A stretch of 64,000 nucleotides of DNA from Streptomyces sp. NBC_00247 (GCF_036188265.1 NZ_CP108093.1:1116001-1180000), one strand, 5' to 3'; numbered from the stretch's first letter, positions 21,397-30,169 are shown. A program made the numbers and translations. Notes: a model not told the origin generated them from the sequence alone.

Positions 21397-22413
21397 ATGA
21401 CCGAGACCGTCACCGTGGACCCCTTCGTCGCGGGTCTGCCCAAGTGCGAACTGCACCTGCACATCGAGGGCACCCTGGAGCCCGGACTGAAGTTCGCGCT
21501 CGCCCGCCGGGGCGGCGTGGAGCTGCCGTACGCCGACGAGGCGGCGCTGCGCGAGGCGTACGACTTCGACGACCTGCCCGGCTTCCTCGCCGTCTACTAC
21601 GAGGGCATGTCGGTGCTCCGTACCGAGGCGGACTTCTATGACCTCGCCGCCGCCTACGCGGCCAAGGCGCACTCCCAGAACGTCCGTTACGCGGAGATCT
21701 TCTTCGACCCGCAGGCCCACACCGCGCGCGGTGTCGCCTTCGACACCGTCATCCGGGGCCTGACCCGCGCGCTGGACGACGCCGAGCGGGCGACGGGCTT
21801 CCAGGGCCGTCTGGTGATGTGCTTCCTGCGCGACTTCCAGGCCGAGTTCGCCATGGCGACGCTCGTGCAGGCGCTGCCGTACAAGGAGTGGATCATCGGT
21901 GTCGGCCTGGACTCGGACGAGGCAGGCAACCCGCCGGTGAAGTTCCGCGAGGTCTTCGCCCGGGCGCGCGCCGAGGGCTTCCGGCTGACGATGCACTGCG
22001 ACGTCGACCAGCAGAACTCCACGGAGCACATCCGTCAGGTCCTCGACGAGATCGGCGTCGACCGGATCGACCACGGCGTCAACGCCCTGGAGGACCCGGC
22101 GCTGGTGGCCCGTATCGTCGAGCGCGGCCTCGGACTGACCGTGTGCCCGATCTCCAACGCCCATGTCACGGACGGCCTGAAGGCCGCAGAGATCCGCGCG
22201 CTGCTGGACCAGGGCGTCAAGGTCACGGTCAACTCCGACGACCCGGCGTACTTCCCGGGATACGTCTGTGAGAACCTCGCGGCGCTGCGCGGCCCCGCCG
22301 CCCTCTCGGACGAGGAGCTGGTCCTGCTCCAGCGGAACGCCATCGAGGTGTCCTGGGCGGCGCCTTCGGTCCGGGAGCGCTTCCTCGCCGAACTGGACGC
22401 GTACCGGGGCTGA
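21397..22413 (+). CDS. Adenosine/adenine deaminase-family protein with altered active-site motif
   Basis: 338 residues; ATG 21397 with GAGGAG 6 bases upstream, 23 bases after ade. The ADA barrel keeps zinc ligands H20 and H22 (ELHLHIEGTLEP), H200 and the Asp pair in NSDDPAYF (281-282). Segments such as FFDPQAHTARG, GLDSDE and NSDDPAYFPGY match the adenine-deaminase branch (yeast Aah1 type) better than true adenosine deaminases. In place of HAGE, whose Glu is the proton shuttle, it reads H200-C-D-V, followed by DQQNSTEHI. So the usual catalytic Glu is absent at that position; either a nearby Asp takes over or the substrate differs. Operon context (permease, ade) points to a 6-aminopurine or a nucleoside. 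A terminator follows at 22432-22457. Confidence 0.85.
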   Translation: MTETVTVDPFVAGLPKCELHLHIEGTLEPGLKFALARRGGVELPYADEAALREAYDFDDLPGFLAVYYEGMSVLRTEADFYDLAAAYAAKAHSQNVRYAEIFFDPQAHTARGVAFDTVIRGLTRALDDAERATGFQGRLVMCFLRDFQAEFAMATLVQALPYKEWIIGVGLDSDEAGNPPVKFREVFARARAEGFRLTMHCDVDQQNSTEHIRQVLDEIGVDRIDHGVNALEDPALVARIVERGLGLTVCPISNAHVTDGLKAAEIRALLDQGVKVTVNSDDPAYFPGYVCENLAALRGPAALSDEELVLLQRNAIEVSWAAPSVRERFLAELDAYRG

Positions 22414-22431
22414 TCGGCCCGAAGGACAGGG

Positions 22432-22457
22432 TGGGGCCCGCGGCTGCGCGGGCCCCA
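22432..22457 (+). terminator. Terminator of the purine operon
   Basis: Perfect 11-bp stem TGGGGCCCGCG with loop GCTG, 18 bases after the deaminase stop. Confidence 0.8.
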
Positions 22458-22512
22458 CACCCGTCTCGCCGGGCGGTGGCACCGGGGCCGGCCGTGCGGG
22501 AAGAATCCCCCC

Positions 22513-23121
22513 ATGGAAGCAACCCCCTGGCGCAACACCACCCACGACTGGGCGAGCACCGTGGACCACGCCCACCTCGCGGAAGTCCGCAGTGCCCCGG
22601 CCGTGTTCGCACCCGGCGGCCCGGCTCATCTGGTCCTGGAGGTGATCGCCTACGCGGCGGACGAGGCGGAGGACCGGGGCGGCGGGCACTGCACGGTGAC
22701 CCTCCACCCTGACGGCTCGGTCTCCGTCACGGACGACGGAAGGGGGACGGACACCCGCCTCGACGCGCGGGGCCGCCCGGTGAGGAAGCCGGTCATGGCC
22801 ACGAAGGATCTCCGCTTCTTCGACCGCCCCTGGGTGCAGACTCTCCCCGACGGGCACCCGCGACGGGGGATGTCGGTCGTGGCGGCACTCAGCGAGTGGC
22901 TCGTCCACACCAACCGGCGGGAGGACGGATCCTGGACGCAGCGCTACGAGCACGGGGTCCCGGTGACGGACCTGACACCGGTCACCCGGCAGGGCACGAC
23001 CGGCACGACCGTCCGTTTCCGCCCCGGCCGGGACGTTCGTACCGCCGTACCCGCCCTCGGAGCGTTCGAGCGGCCGTGGCCCGGGCTCGCCGTCGAGGTA
23101 TGCGACCTGAGAACCGGCTGA
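22513..23121 (+). CDS. Stand-alone GyrB-type GHKL ATPase-domain protein, degenerate
   Basis: 202 residues, corresponding only to the N-terminal ATPase domain of DNA gyrase B (about 800 residues when complete). Similarities: EVIAYAADEA (gyrase EVVDNSIDEA), VTLHPDGSVSVTDDGRG (G1 box, D74), RRGMSVVAALSEWL (gyrase GVGVSVVNALSEWL), RYEHGVPVTDL and TGTTVRFRPGRDVF-like TTVRFRPGRDV. The Mg-binding Asn of the N-box is replaced (Y47) although the general-base Glu (E43) remains, and the Gly-rich lid LHGVG is reduced to HPRRG. There is no transducer, TOPRIM or DNA-binding part. ATG 22513 follows GGAAGAA. Such short gyrB paralogues may bind nucleotide weakly or not at all; role unknown. It ends 3 bases from the convergent GT4 gene. 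Confidence 0.8.
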   Translation: MEATPWRNTTHDWASTVDHAHLAEVRSAPAVFAPGGPAHLVLEVIAYAADEAEDRGGGHCTVTLHPDGSVSVTDDGRGTDTRLDARGRPVRKPVMATKDLRFFDRPWVQTLPDGHPRRGMSVVAALSEWLVHTNRREDGSWTQRYEHGVPVTDLTPVTRQGTTGTTVRFRPGRDVRTAVPALGAFERPWPGLAVEVCDLRTG

Positions 23122-23124
23122 GGG

Positions 23125-24294
23125 TCATCCCCGCCGTCGCCCGCGCCCGACCACGTCCTCGTAGGTCCGGCGCAGCGTGGCGGTGACCACGTCGATGGTG
23201 AAGTCGGCGTTGACCAGGTCCCAGGCGGCCTTGCCCGCCTCCGCGGCGGCCCCGGGTTCCAGCAGTTCCAGGACGGCCCCGGCGACCTTGGCGGCGTTGG
23301 CCTCGTCCTCGCCGACCCGGCTGTCGATCACCCGGCCCGCCCCGGCCTTCGCCACGTCCGGGCCGAGGCCGCAGGTGCGGGTGATGACGACCGGGGTGCC
23401 GACCGACATCGCCTCCAGGACCGAGACCCCGAGCGGCTCCTCGATCGACGGGAGCACGTACACGTCGGCCTCGCGCCCCGCCGCCAGGACCTCCTCGTGG
23501 CCGAGCGGGCCCACGTGGTCGAGGGAGCCGGTCACGCCGAGCCTCTCCGCCAGCGCCAGGGTGCCCGCCAGCGCCCCGGTGTCGGGGCCCGCCAGCACGA
23601 AGCGGGCGTCCGGGTGCCGGGCGAGCACGGCGGGCATCGCGGCGACGAAGTCCTCGGGCCGCTTGCGCTCCTGGACGCGGGCGAGGAAGAGGACGGTGGG
23701 CGGCCGGCCGGGCTCGCGGGCCGGTTTGCGCTCCTGGGGGCGTACCCCGTTCACCAGTCGGACCGTGCGGGTGAGGGCGACCGGGGCGGCCACCGCGTTG
23801 ACGTCGAGGCGCTCCTTCTCGGTGAGGTGCAGGACGGCGTCGGCCTCGCGCAGCACCTTCCGTACGCCGAGCAGGTCGGTCAGTTTCGCCACCGGCTTCT
23901 CGGTCGGGTCGATCATGCCGTGGGTCTGCACGACCAGCGGGGTACGGGTCGCGAGCGCGAGGAGCGCGACGGGCAGGGTCACCAGGTCCCGCATGAGATG
24001 TACGTGAACGAGGTCGGCGCCGCGCATGGCGCGGCGGGCGGCGCGCAGCAGCGCCGGTGAGGTGATCCCGCTGACCTCGAACATCGGCAGTACGTGCCGG
24101 GCTTGGTGGAGGAGAGCGGGAACTCCCTCGATCTCGGCGGGTAGTTCTCCGGACACGAAGCCGTCGCCCAGCGCCATGATCCGCGCGTCGTCACCGGCCG
24201 CCCGCTGGACCTTGGAGAGGTTGAGCGCCACCCGGGTGGGCCCGCCGAAGGCGTGGTCCGGGGTGTGCAGCGTGACGACGTGCAGGATTCTCAC
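23125..24294 (-). CDS. Family 4 glycosyltransferase (GTG start)
   Basis: 389 residues; GTG 24294 preceded by GAGGGGAA. GT-B fold: N-terminal half begins MRILHVVTLHTPDHAFGGPTRVALNL; C-terminal half has VLFLARVQERKRPEDFVAAMP and the nucleotide-sugar motif PSIEEPLGVSVLEAMSVGTPVV (family-4 E-x7-E). No signal or membrane segment; it works on the inner face of the membrane. It is divergent from the polymerase-like gene (103 bases apart), so it belongs to the second polysaccharide island. It transfers an unknown sugar to a lipid-linked intermediate. Confidence 0.9.
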   Translation of the reverse strand: MRILHVVTLHTPDHAFGGPTRVALNLSKVQRAAGDDARIMALGDGFVSGELPAEIEGVPALLHQARHVLPMFEVSGITSPALLRAARRAMRGADLVHVHLMRDLVTLPVALLALATRTPLVVQTHGMIDPTEKPVAKLTDLLGVRKVLREADAVLHLTEKERLDVNAVAAPVALTRTVRLVNGVRPQERKPAREPGRPPTVLFLARVQERKRPEDFVAAMPAVLARHPDARFVLAGPDTGALAGTLALAERLGVTGSLDHVGPLGHEEVLAAGREADVYVLPSIEEPLGVSVLEAMSVGTPVVITRTCGLGPDVAKAGAGRVIDSRVGEDEANAAKVAGAVLELLEPGAAAEAGKAAWDLVNADFTIDVVTATLRRTYEDVVGRGRRRG

Positions 24295-24397
24295 CAGGTT
24301 CCCCTCAACCTCGGCCGACGTTCACAGAGTAGCCAACGCATCCCCCCAAGTGGGTTGATTCGTTAGGGTGTTCGCAGGTCCACGGAACGGGGGGCGT

Positions 24398-25918
24398 ATG
24401 ACGTCCGTGTACGACACGGTTCCGCCCGCGCGGGCCCGCGCGGCCGGCGTCCGCGGTCGTCTGGAGCCCGTGGCGAGGCCGCTGGCCTGGGCGATGCTCT
24501 CGCGCGCACTCGCGGTACCGCTGATCCTGGGCCTGGTCGTCTTCCTGCCCGCGGTGGTCGCGGCGCAGCCGGGGACGGGCGGCCGGGACGTCGTCTTCTG
24601 GCTGCAACTGGTCCTGACGTGCTACGCGGGTGCCCGGCTGGCGACGATGATCCTCTCCACCCGGCGCCGGCTGCTCCAGGGCGTCTTCTGGATGTTCGTG
24701 TACATCGCGATGGGCGTCGCGCCGCTGGCGCAGGCGGTCATCGGGAAGACGCCGACTCCGCTGGTGGGGCCCCGCTCGGACCTGGTGACGGCCACCGCGA
24801 TGATCCTGGTCGGGTGCTCCGCGTTCGACCTGGGCGCGCTGCTGGCCTCCCGTCGCCCGCTGCGGCGCCGGTCCTCCTCCTCGCGGTCGCGGCGCGGCCG
24901 TCCGGCGGTCGCGAGCCGTACGCGGCTGCGGCTGCTGTTGCTGCTGGCGTTCGCGGCGAGCGGCTACTACGTGGTGAAGCTCGGCGGTCCCGCGATCTTC
25001 TTCAGCAGCCGGCAGGAGATCAGCGCGTCCGTGGCGGAGAGCGGGGTCGCCGCACAGGGGTCGAACGTCGGCTCGGCGTTCCTGAAGGGCTTCGGCACGG
25101 TACCGGCGCTGCTGGCCCTGCTCTTCTGGACGCGCCGCCTGGTGACCTCGCGCCGGGCCCGGCGCTCGCCGTCGACGGTGCTGGCGTGGACCGCGCTGGT
25201 CCTGCTCAATCTGGTCGTCAACAACCCGATCTCGAACGCGCGTTACTGGTTCCTGACGGTCCTCGTGTCGCTGCTCTTCACCGCGTTCCCGAGCAGTGCG
25301 GCCGTGTACCGCACGGTGCTGGCGCTGGGCGTGGTGGGGGCTCTGGTGCTCTTCCCCTACGCGGACCGGTTCCGGTACGACGACAGCGGGTACCGGCCGG
25401 TGCAGTCGGCCTCGGCCTTCGAGCCGCTGGCGACGAAGGACTACGACCAGACGGTCATGTTCGCCAACACGATCGCCTGGGTGGACACCCGGGGCCATAC
25501 GTACGGCCGTCAGCTCGCGGGTTCCACGTTCTTCTTCGTCCCGCGCGCGGCGTGGAGCGGGAAGCCCGAGGACACCGGGGTCCGGGTGGGGCAGTGGATG
25601 GGGATGAACATGACCAATCTCTCGGCCCCGCTGTGGACCGAGTTCTGGGTGGACTTCGGCCCGGCCGGGATGGTGGCGGGTCTCGCGCTGATCGGTTACC
25701 TCGCCGCGCGCACCGACCGCCGGTACGCGGTCGCGGTCACGCGGGCCGGTCCGGGGCCGGGCAGCGTGCTGGCCGTCGCGGCGCCGCTGGTGGCGGGTTA
25801 CACCTTCATCCTGCTGCGCGGCCCGCTCCTCCAGTCGGTGGGGAAGCTCGCCATCGCGGCGCTCTGCCTGGCATTCGTCACCACGTTCACGGAGCGGAGC
25901 GAACAGCGGTCGCGCTGA
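24398..25918 (+). CDS. Polytopic membrane protein, Wzy/oligosaccharide-polymerase-like
   Basis: 506 residues from ATG 24398, following ACGGGGGG; an in-frame GTG 24368 is an alternative. About 10-12 hydrophobic segments, with a large loop about 330-410 outside the membrane (FRYDDSGYRPVQSASAFEPLATKDYDQ...). O-antigen polymerase-like proteins have this layout (many segments plus one large periplasmic loop) and little sequence conservation; the DYDQTVMFANTIAWVDTRGHTYGRQL region resembles those of oligosaccharide repeat-unit polymerases. Between GT4 and flippase genes, polymerase is the best role. It ends overlapping the convergent flippase gene by 32 bases. Confidence 0.7.
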   Translation: MTSVYDTVPPARARAAGVRGRLEPVARPLAWAMLSRALAVPLILGLVVFLPAVVAAQPGTGGRDVVFWLQLVLTCYAGARLATMILSTRRRLLQGVFWMFVYIAMGVAPLAQAVIGKTPTPLVGPRSDLVTATAMILVGCSAFDLGALLASRRPLRRRSSSSRSRRGRPAVASRTRLRLLLLLAFAASGYYVVKLGGPAIFFSSRQEISASVAESGVAAQGSNVGSAFLKGFGTVPALLALLFWTRRLVTSRRARRSPSTVLAWTALVLLNLVVNNPISNARYWFLTVLVSLLFTAFPSSAAVYRTVLALGVVGALVLFPYADRFRYDDSGYRPVQSASAFEPLATKDYDQTVMFANTIAWVDTRGHTYGRQLAGSTFFFVPRAAWSGKPEDTGVRVGQWMGMNMTNLSAPLWTEFWVDFGPAGMVAGLALIGYLAARTDRRYAVAVTRAGPGPGSVLAVAAPLVAGYTFILLRGPLLQSVGKLAIAALCLAFVTTFTERSEQRSR

Positions 25919-27128
25919 CGGTCTCCCCGCCGGCGACGGCGGCGCGCCGCAGCCTGGCGACCCGGGTCCAGGTGGCGGCGGCCTTGCAGAGGGAGCCCAG
26001 GCAGAGCCCCCAGGCGGCGCCGGTGACTCCGGCTGCCGCGTATCCGGCGATCAGGAAGACGACGGCGGCGAGCGAGAACACCACCTGGACGGCGAGCGTG
26101 GCGCGGGGGTCGAGCATCCGCAGGGCGAGCAGCCCGCAGGTGCCGAAGGCCATCGCCGCGTACTGGGTGCCGGTCGCGGGCAGCAGGGCTGCGGCGGACG
26201 ACCAGGTGTCGCCGAGGAGTTGGCCGCCGATCCGGTCGGGGAGCAGGGCGAGGACGGTGGCCCAGAGGGCGGCCGTCGCGGCGAGCACGGCGGCGAGCGC
26301 GGCGGTGGCCCGTATCCGTCGGCGTTCGCCGCCGACCCGGGAGAGCAGCGGTGGCCCGAAGCTGGTGGCGGAGGTGAACAGGACGTTGAGGGGGCCGAAG
26401 AGGGTGGTCGCGCCGCGCAGGGCGCCCACCACGAGCGGGCTGCCGACCGCGCCGAGGCCGAGCACGGAGAGCTGGCTGGTGGCGTTGCCGACCCCGAACT
26501 CCACGACGAACCGCTGTCCGAGGTGGCCGCGCCGCAGGTAGGGCCGCAGTTCGGTGCGTGCTCCGGCGGTACGGCTCCGCAGCAGGGCGGCGGAGAGCAG
26601 CAGCGCCGGGAGGGCGGACAGCCCCCAGGCGGTGACCAGCCGGGCCGCCCCGGCCCCGTGGCTCTGCGACCCGAGCGCGCCCAGGACGCAGGCGAGGCGG
26701 AGCAGGTCGGCGACGAGGGCGAGGTGCGGCAGCCGGAGGGTGGAGAAGGCGTACCGCATGGCGTCCTGGCCGAGGACGACCGGCAGCACGAGCCCGAGCG
26801 CAAGGAGGGCGCGGGAGGTCTCGCCGGGGACGAGCAGGGCTCCGCAGGCGAGGAGGGCACCGAGCACGGCCGCCGCGAGCAGGGCGAAGGCGACGGCGGA
26901 GCGGCAGGCGTTCCGGGCCGCCTCGCCGCCCCGGGTGAGGACGAGCGGCTGGCCCGTGTAGGCGCCGAAGACGCCGAGCAGCACGGTGAAGACGAGGTAG
27001 ACGGCGGAGAACCGGGCGAAGTCGGCGACGGTGGAGAGCCGGGCAGCGGCGACCAGCACCAGGATGTTGGTGAGGGCGGCGACCCCTTGGTCGGCGACGG
27101 AGCTGACGACCGCGCCGCGGGCTCTCAC
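25887..27128 (-). CDS. Polysaccharide flippase-like membrane protein (Wzx/MATE-type fold)
   Basis: 413 residues, about 12 hydrophobic segments and few charged residues; the N-terminus (GAVVSSVADQGVAALTNILVLVAAARLSTVADFARFSAVYLVF) is typical of lipid-linked-oligosaccharide exporters. The start is GTG 27128, which overlaps the stop of the Wzz-like gene (GTGA); this removes a long non-protein-like N-terminal stretch of the open frame. It should move undecaprenyl-linked repeats across the membrane for polymerisation by the neighbouring Wzy-like protein. Part of the leftward run GT4 - Wzz-like - flippase, all overlapping by 4 bases. Confidence 0.8.
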   Translation of the reverse strand: MRARGAVVSSVADQGVAALTNILVLVAAARLSTVADFARFSAVYLVFTVLLGVFGAYTGQPLVLTRGGEAARNACRSAVAFALLAAAVLGALLACGALLVPGETSRALLALGLVLPVVLGQDAMRYAFSTLRLPHLALVADLLRLACVLGALGSQSHGAGAARLVTAWGLSALPALLLSAALLRSRTAGARTELRPYLRRGHLGQRFVVEFGVGNATSQLSVLGLGAVGSPLVVGALRGATTLFGPLNVLFTSATSFGPPLLSRVGGERRRIRATAALAAVLAATAALWATVLALLPDRIGGQLLGDTWSSAAALLPATGTQYAAMAFGTCGLLALRMLDPRATLAVQVVFSLAAVVFLIAGYAAAGVTGAAWGLCLGSLCKAAATWTRVARLRRAAVAGGETVSATAVRSAP

Positions 27129-28819
27129 CGGCGCGTGGGCGGCACGGTGAAGGTGCGCAGCCCCATGGTCTCCGCCGGGTCGCCGGTGATCTCCGGCCGG
27201 CCTTCCCCTTCGGGCTCCGGCCCCCGTCCGCCACCACCGTCGTCCCGCCGTCCGGTGGACTTCTGATGCTTCCGGCGTTCCTTGCGGGCCCGCCGGGTGG
27301 GCCCGGGGTGGAGGAGCACGCCGAGCAGGTGGCCGCCCGCCGCGCCGACGACCTCGCGGATGCGTTCCAGGTCGCTGCGGTGCACCTCGCGAGGGTCGCA
27401 GACGATCATGACGCCGCCGACCCGGTCCAGGAGGGCGACGGCGTCGGCGTACGAGAGGACGGGCGGGGCCAGCACGACGACGACGGCTCCGGGCGCGTCC
27501 GCCTCGGCGACGATCCGTCCGACCGGTGCCGAGGTGAGGGCGCGGGGGACGTTGTCGACCTGGTCGCCCGCCACCAGGGCGAAGGCACCGGAGCCCGGCA
27601 CGTCGACGTTGGTACGGCTGCCGGCGGGCCAGCCGCGCTTGTCGTCCGAGGCCCACCGGGGCCGGGGCTCGCTGACCGCCGGGCCGAGTTCGCGGGCGAG
27701 GGAGGGGGTCCGCAGGTCCGCCTCGACGAGGAGGACGTCGCGGCCCATCTCGGCGAAGGCGGCGGCGACGTTGGCCGCCGCCGCGGCGGCGGCCGAGTTG
27801 TCCCCGCGGGGAGCGGTGACCAGCAGTCGGCGGTTCTCGGCGAAGGCGGGGTCGTAGGCGAGCCGGAAGGCCACGGCGCGGTACTCCTCGGCGAGCCTGC
27901 TGCCGCCGCGCCCGATGGCGAGCAGGGCCGTGGCGGTGGCGCGTTCCTTGGGGAGGGTGCCGAGCAGCGGGGCGCCGAGCGAGCGGACCAGCTCGTGGGT
28001 GGAGCGCACGGTCGGGTCGAAGACGAGCCGGACCCAGGAGAGCAGCAGTCCGAGGGCGAGTCCGACGACTCCGCCGAGGCCGAGGAGGAGCGGGAGGCCC
28101 GCGCCGGTGGGCTTGACGGGTGCGACCGGCTTCTTGGTGAGGTAGCCGGGGGTGGCGTCCAGCGCCTTCAACTCGGAGATTTTCTGGCTGAGTCCGGAGA
28201 TGGAGACGATGAGGTTCGCGCGGGCGCTGGTGATGTCGTCGGCGGTGCTGGAGCCGATCTGCTCCTCCAGCTGGTCGCGCTTCTCCTCCAGCGGTTTGAG
28301 CTGCGCGCGGTAGCCGTTCGCCATGTTCTCGATGCTGTCCTCAGTCAGCTGTTTCCGGTTGGCGAGGTAGGCGCCGGCGAGGGCTTCGGCGCGGGCGCGC
28401 GCCTCCTCGGGGGTGCTGCCGGTGTAGGTGAAGCGGAGAGTGAGGGTGTTCGGCGGGTTGGTGACCTGGAGTCCCGCGAGCAGGTCGCGGGAGGAGACCT
28501 TGTCGCCGTGCGGGGCGAGGGTCCGGGCGGCGAGGGTGCCGACGGTGTCGCTGACCGCGGTCTGGCGTTCGGAGCCGATGTTGATGCCCTTGTCGGCGGA
28601 GGCGCCGGTGGCGAAGGGGTCTGCGGTCGCCGTACGGACCAGTACCTCACCGGTGGCCGCGTAGGTGTCCTCGCCCGCGAAGGCGAGGTAGCCGCCGCCG
28701 AGGAGCCCGACGAGCACCCCGGTGGCGAGCAGCCCCCGGTAGCGCAGCAGTTGGCGGAACTGGTCGCGCAGCAGCGCCGGTTCGTCCTGGTCGTCCAGGG
28801 CCCGGATCGGATGGGTCAT
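27125..28819 (-). CDS. Wzz-like chain-length protein with degenerate BY-kinase-like domain
   Basis: 564 residues. Membrane segment near residue 30-50 (LATGVLVGLLGGGYLAFAG), extracellular chain-length-determinant part with coiled-coil (about 160-225), second membrane segment near 245-265, then a cytoplasmic half resembling bacterial tyrosine kinases/ParA-like ATPases. That half keeps the second Walker motif (VLLVEADLRTPSL) and a VVVVLAPPVLSYADA segment but the P-loop reads TAPRGDNSAAAA, lacking GKS/T, and the C-terminus has no tyrosine cluster. It can therefore set chain length structurally but probably not autophosphorylate. ATG 28819 overlaps the upstream GT4 stop. A basic Lys/Arg-rich tail precedes the end (RKERRKHQK). 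Confidence 0.85.
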   Translation of the reverse strand: MTHPIRALDDQDEPALLRDQFRQLLRYRGLLATGVLVGLLGGGYLAFAGEDTYAATGEVLVRTATADPFATGASADKGINIGSERQTAVSDTVGTLAARTLAPHGDKVSSRDLLAGLQVTNPPNTLTLRFTYTGSTPEEARARAEALAGAYLANRKQLTEDSIENMANGYRAQLKPLEEKRDQLEEQIGSSTADDITSARANLIVSISGLSQKISELKALDATPGYLTKKPVAPVKPTGAGLPLLLGLGGVVGLALGLLLSWVRLVFDPTVRSTHELVRSLGAPLLGTLPKERATATALLAIGRGGSRLAEEYRAVAFRLAYDPAFAENRRLLVTAPRGDNSAAAAAAANVAAAFAEMGRDVLLVEADLRTPSLARELGPAVSEPRPRWASDDKRGWPAGSRTNVDVPGSGAFALVAGDQVDNVPRALTSAPVGRIVAEADAPGAVVVVLAPPVLSYADAVALLDRVGGVMIVCDPREVHRSDLERIREVVGAAGGHLLGVLLHPGPTRRARKERRKHQKSTGRRDDGGGGRGPEPEGEGRPEITGDPAETMGLRTFTVPPTRR

Positions 28820-30090
28820 CGGCGTGCGCTCCCTCGTGCGTTCCCTCGGGCGTTGTCGAGTGCCTCGGCGAGCAGGGCGTCGAAGCGGGCGAGCCCCGCT
28901 TCGCGGCTCAGGTGCTGTGCGACGTAGGCGGCTCCGCGTGCGCCGAGCCGGCCGGCCGCCGCGTGGTCGGCGGCCAGTTCGCGTACGGCGACGAGCAGGG
29001 CGGCCGGGTCCTCGGGCGGCACCAGCACTCCGGCGCCGGAGCGGCGCACCTCCTCGGCGGTGCCGCCGCCCTCCGCGACGGAGGCGACGACGGGCCGCCC
29101 GGAGACGAAGTAGGAGGTGAGTTTGGAGGGGACGCTCATGTCGAGGACGGAGGCGCGCTGGGTGACGGCGAGGACGTCGGCGGCGGCGAGGACGTCGGTG
29201 AAGTCCTCGGCCGCGGCGGGCGGCAGGAAGTCGAGGTTGGCGAGCCCGGCGGACCGGGCGCGCAGCGCCCCGCGCTGGTTGCCGTCGCCCATCAGGACGA
29301 CCCGGACGTCGGGCGCCAGCCGGGCGAGGTCGACGAGTACGTCGAGGCCCTGCTTGAGCCCCATGTTCCCCGAGTGGAGCAGGACGGGGGTGTCCGGTTG
29401 CCAGCCGAGGCGGGCGCGGGTGGCCGCCCTGTCGGCCGCGGGCCCTTGCACATGCGTCCAGTTGGGGACGGTGCGGATGCGGGCGGGGTCGACGCCGAGG
29501 GCCATGACGCCGGGCACGAAGCTCTCGTGGATGACACCGACCAGGGTCGCGTCGCGCAGCGCGTACCGCTCGGCGGCGGCGGCGGCGGACGCCGCTCGGC
29601 CGCCGCCCCGGATGCCGCTCTGGGCGGCGGCGGCGCCCATCAGGTCCTGGACCACGGGGACGTACGGAACGCCGTGGCGGCGGGCGATCCGGGCGCCGAC
29701 GACACCGCCGGCGAGGCTCGGCATCTGGGCGACGACGGCGTCCGGCCGGCCGGGCGGCGGGGCGAGCAGTCCGTGGCCGAGGACGGTGAGTTCGAAGAGT
29801 CCTCGGCGCAGCGCGGTCTGCCGGGGCGGTACGTAGTGCCGTCGCCGGTGGACGTGGACTCCCCCGCGGTGCTCCGTGGTGCGCCAGACGCCCCGGTACT
29901 CCTCGTCGGTCCGCCAGGAGGGGTAGTGCGGCATCCCGGTGAGCACGTCGGCGCGTGCGGTGGTGGCTGCCCAGTGTTCGGCGAGCTGGGTGGCGTACGG
30001 GCCGATGCCGGTCAGTTCCGGCGCGTAGTTGGTGGAGACCACCAGGATCCGGCGGTCGTGCAGCGGCGTACGTGGTGCGGCAGCGGACAT
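28816..30090 (-). CDS. Family 4 glycosyltransferase (WcaI-like)
   Basis: 424 residues from ATG 30090. The N-terminal half has ILVVSTNYAPELTGIGPYATQLAEHWA and LTGMPHYPSW, as in WcaI/colanic-acid-type GT4 enzymes; the C-terminal half has LHSGNMGLKQGLDVLVDLA and a SVPSKLTSYFVSGRPVVASV donor-binding segment, then EEVRRSGAGVLVPPEDP. Cytoplasmic, likely membrane-associated. It opens the leftward operon GT4 - Wzz-like - flippase. WcaI acts with fucose-containing colanic acid in enterics, which fits the gmd/fcl genes in the same window, but donor specificity cannot be read here. Confidence 0.9.
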   Translation of the reverse strand: MSAAAPRTPLHDRRILVVSTNYAPELTGIGPYATQLAEHWAATTARADVLTGMPHYPSWRTDEEYRGVWRTTEHRGGVHVHRRRHYVPPRQTALRRGLFELTVLGHGLLAPPPGRPDAVVAQMPSLAGGVVGARIARRHGVPYVPVVQDLMGAAAAQSGIRGGGRAASAAAAAERYALRDATLVGVIHESFVPGVMALGVDPARIRTVPNWTHVQGPAADRAATRARLGWQPDTPVLLHSGNMGLKQGLDVLVDLARLAPDVRVVLMGDGNQRGALRARSAGLANLDFLPPAAAEDFTDVLAAADVLAVTQRASVLDMSVPSKLTSYFVSGRPVVASVAEGGGTAEEVRRSGAGVLVPPEDPAALLVAVRELAADHAAAGRLGARGAAYVAQHLSREAGLARFDALLAEALDNARGNARGSARR

Positions 30091-30169
30091 CGGACGATCG
30101 CCTTCCCCCCGGAACGGCCCCCTGCTCCCCCGAGGAAGCAGCCCCGGGCCGAGCTTATCCGTTCACGGG

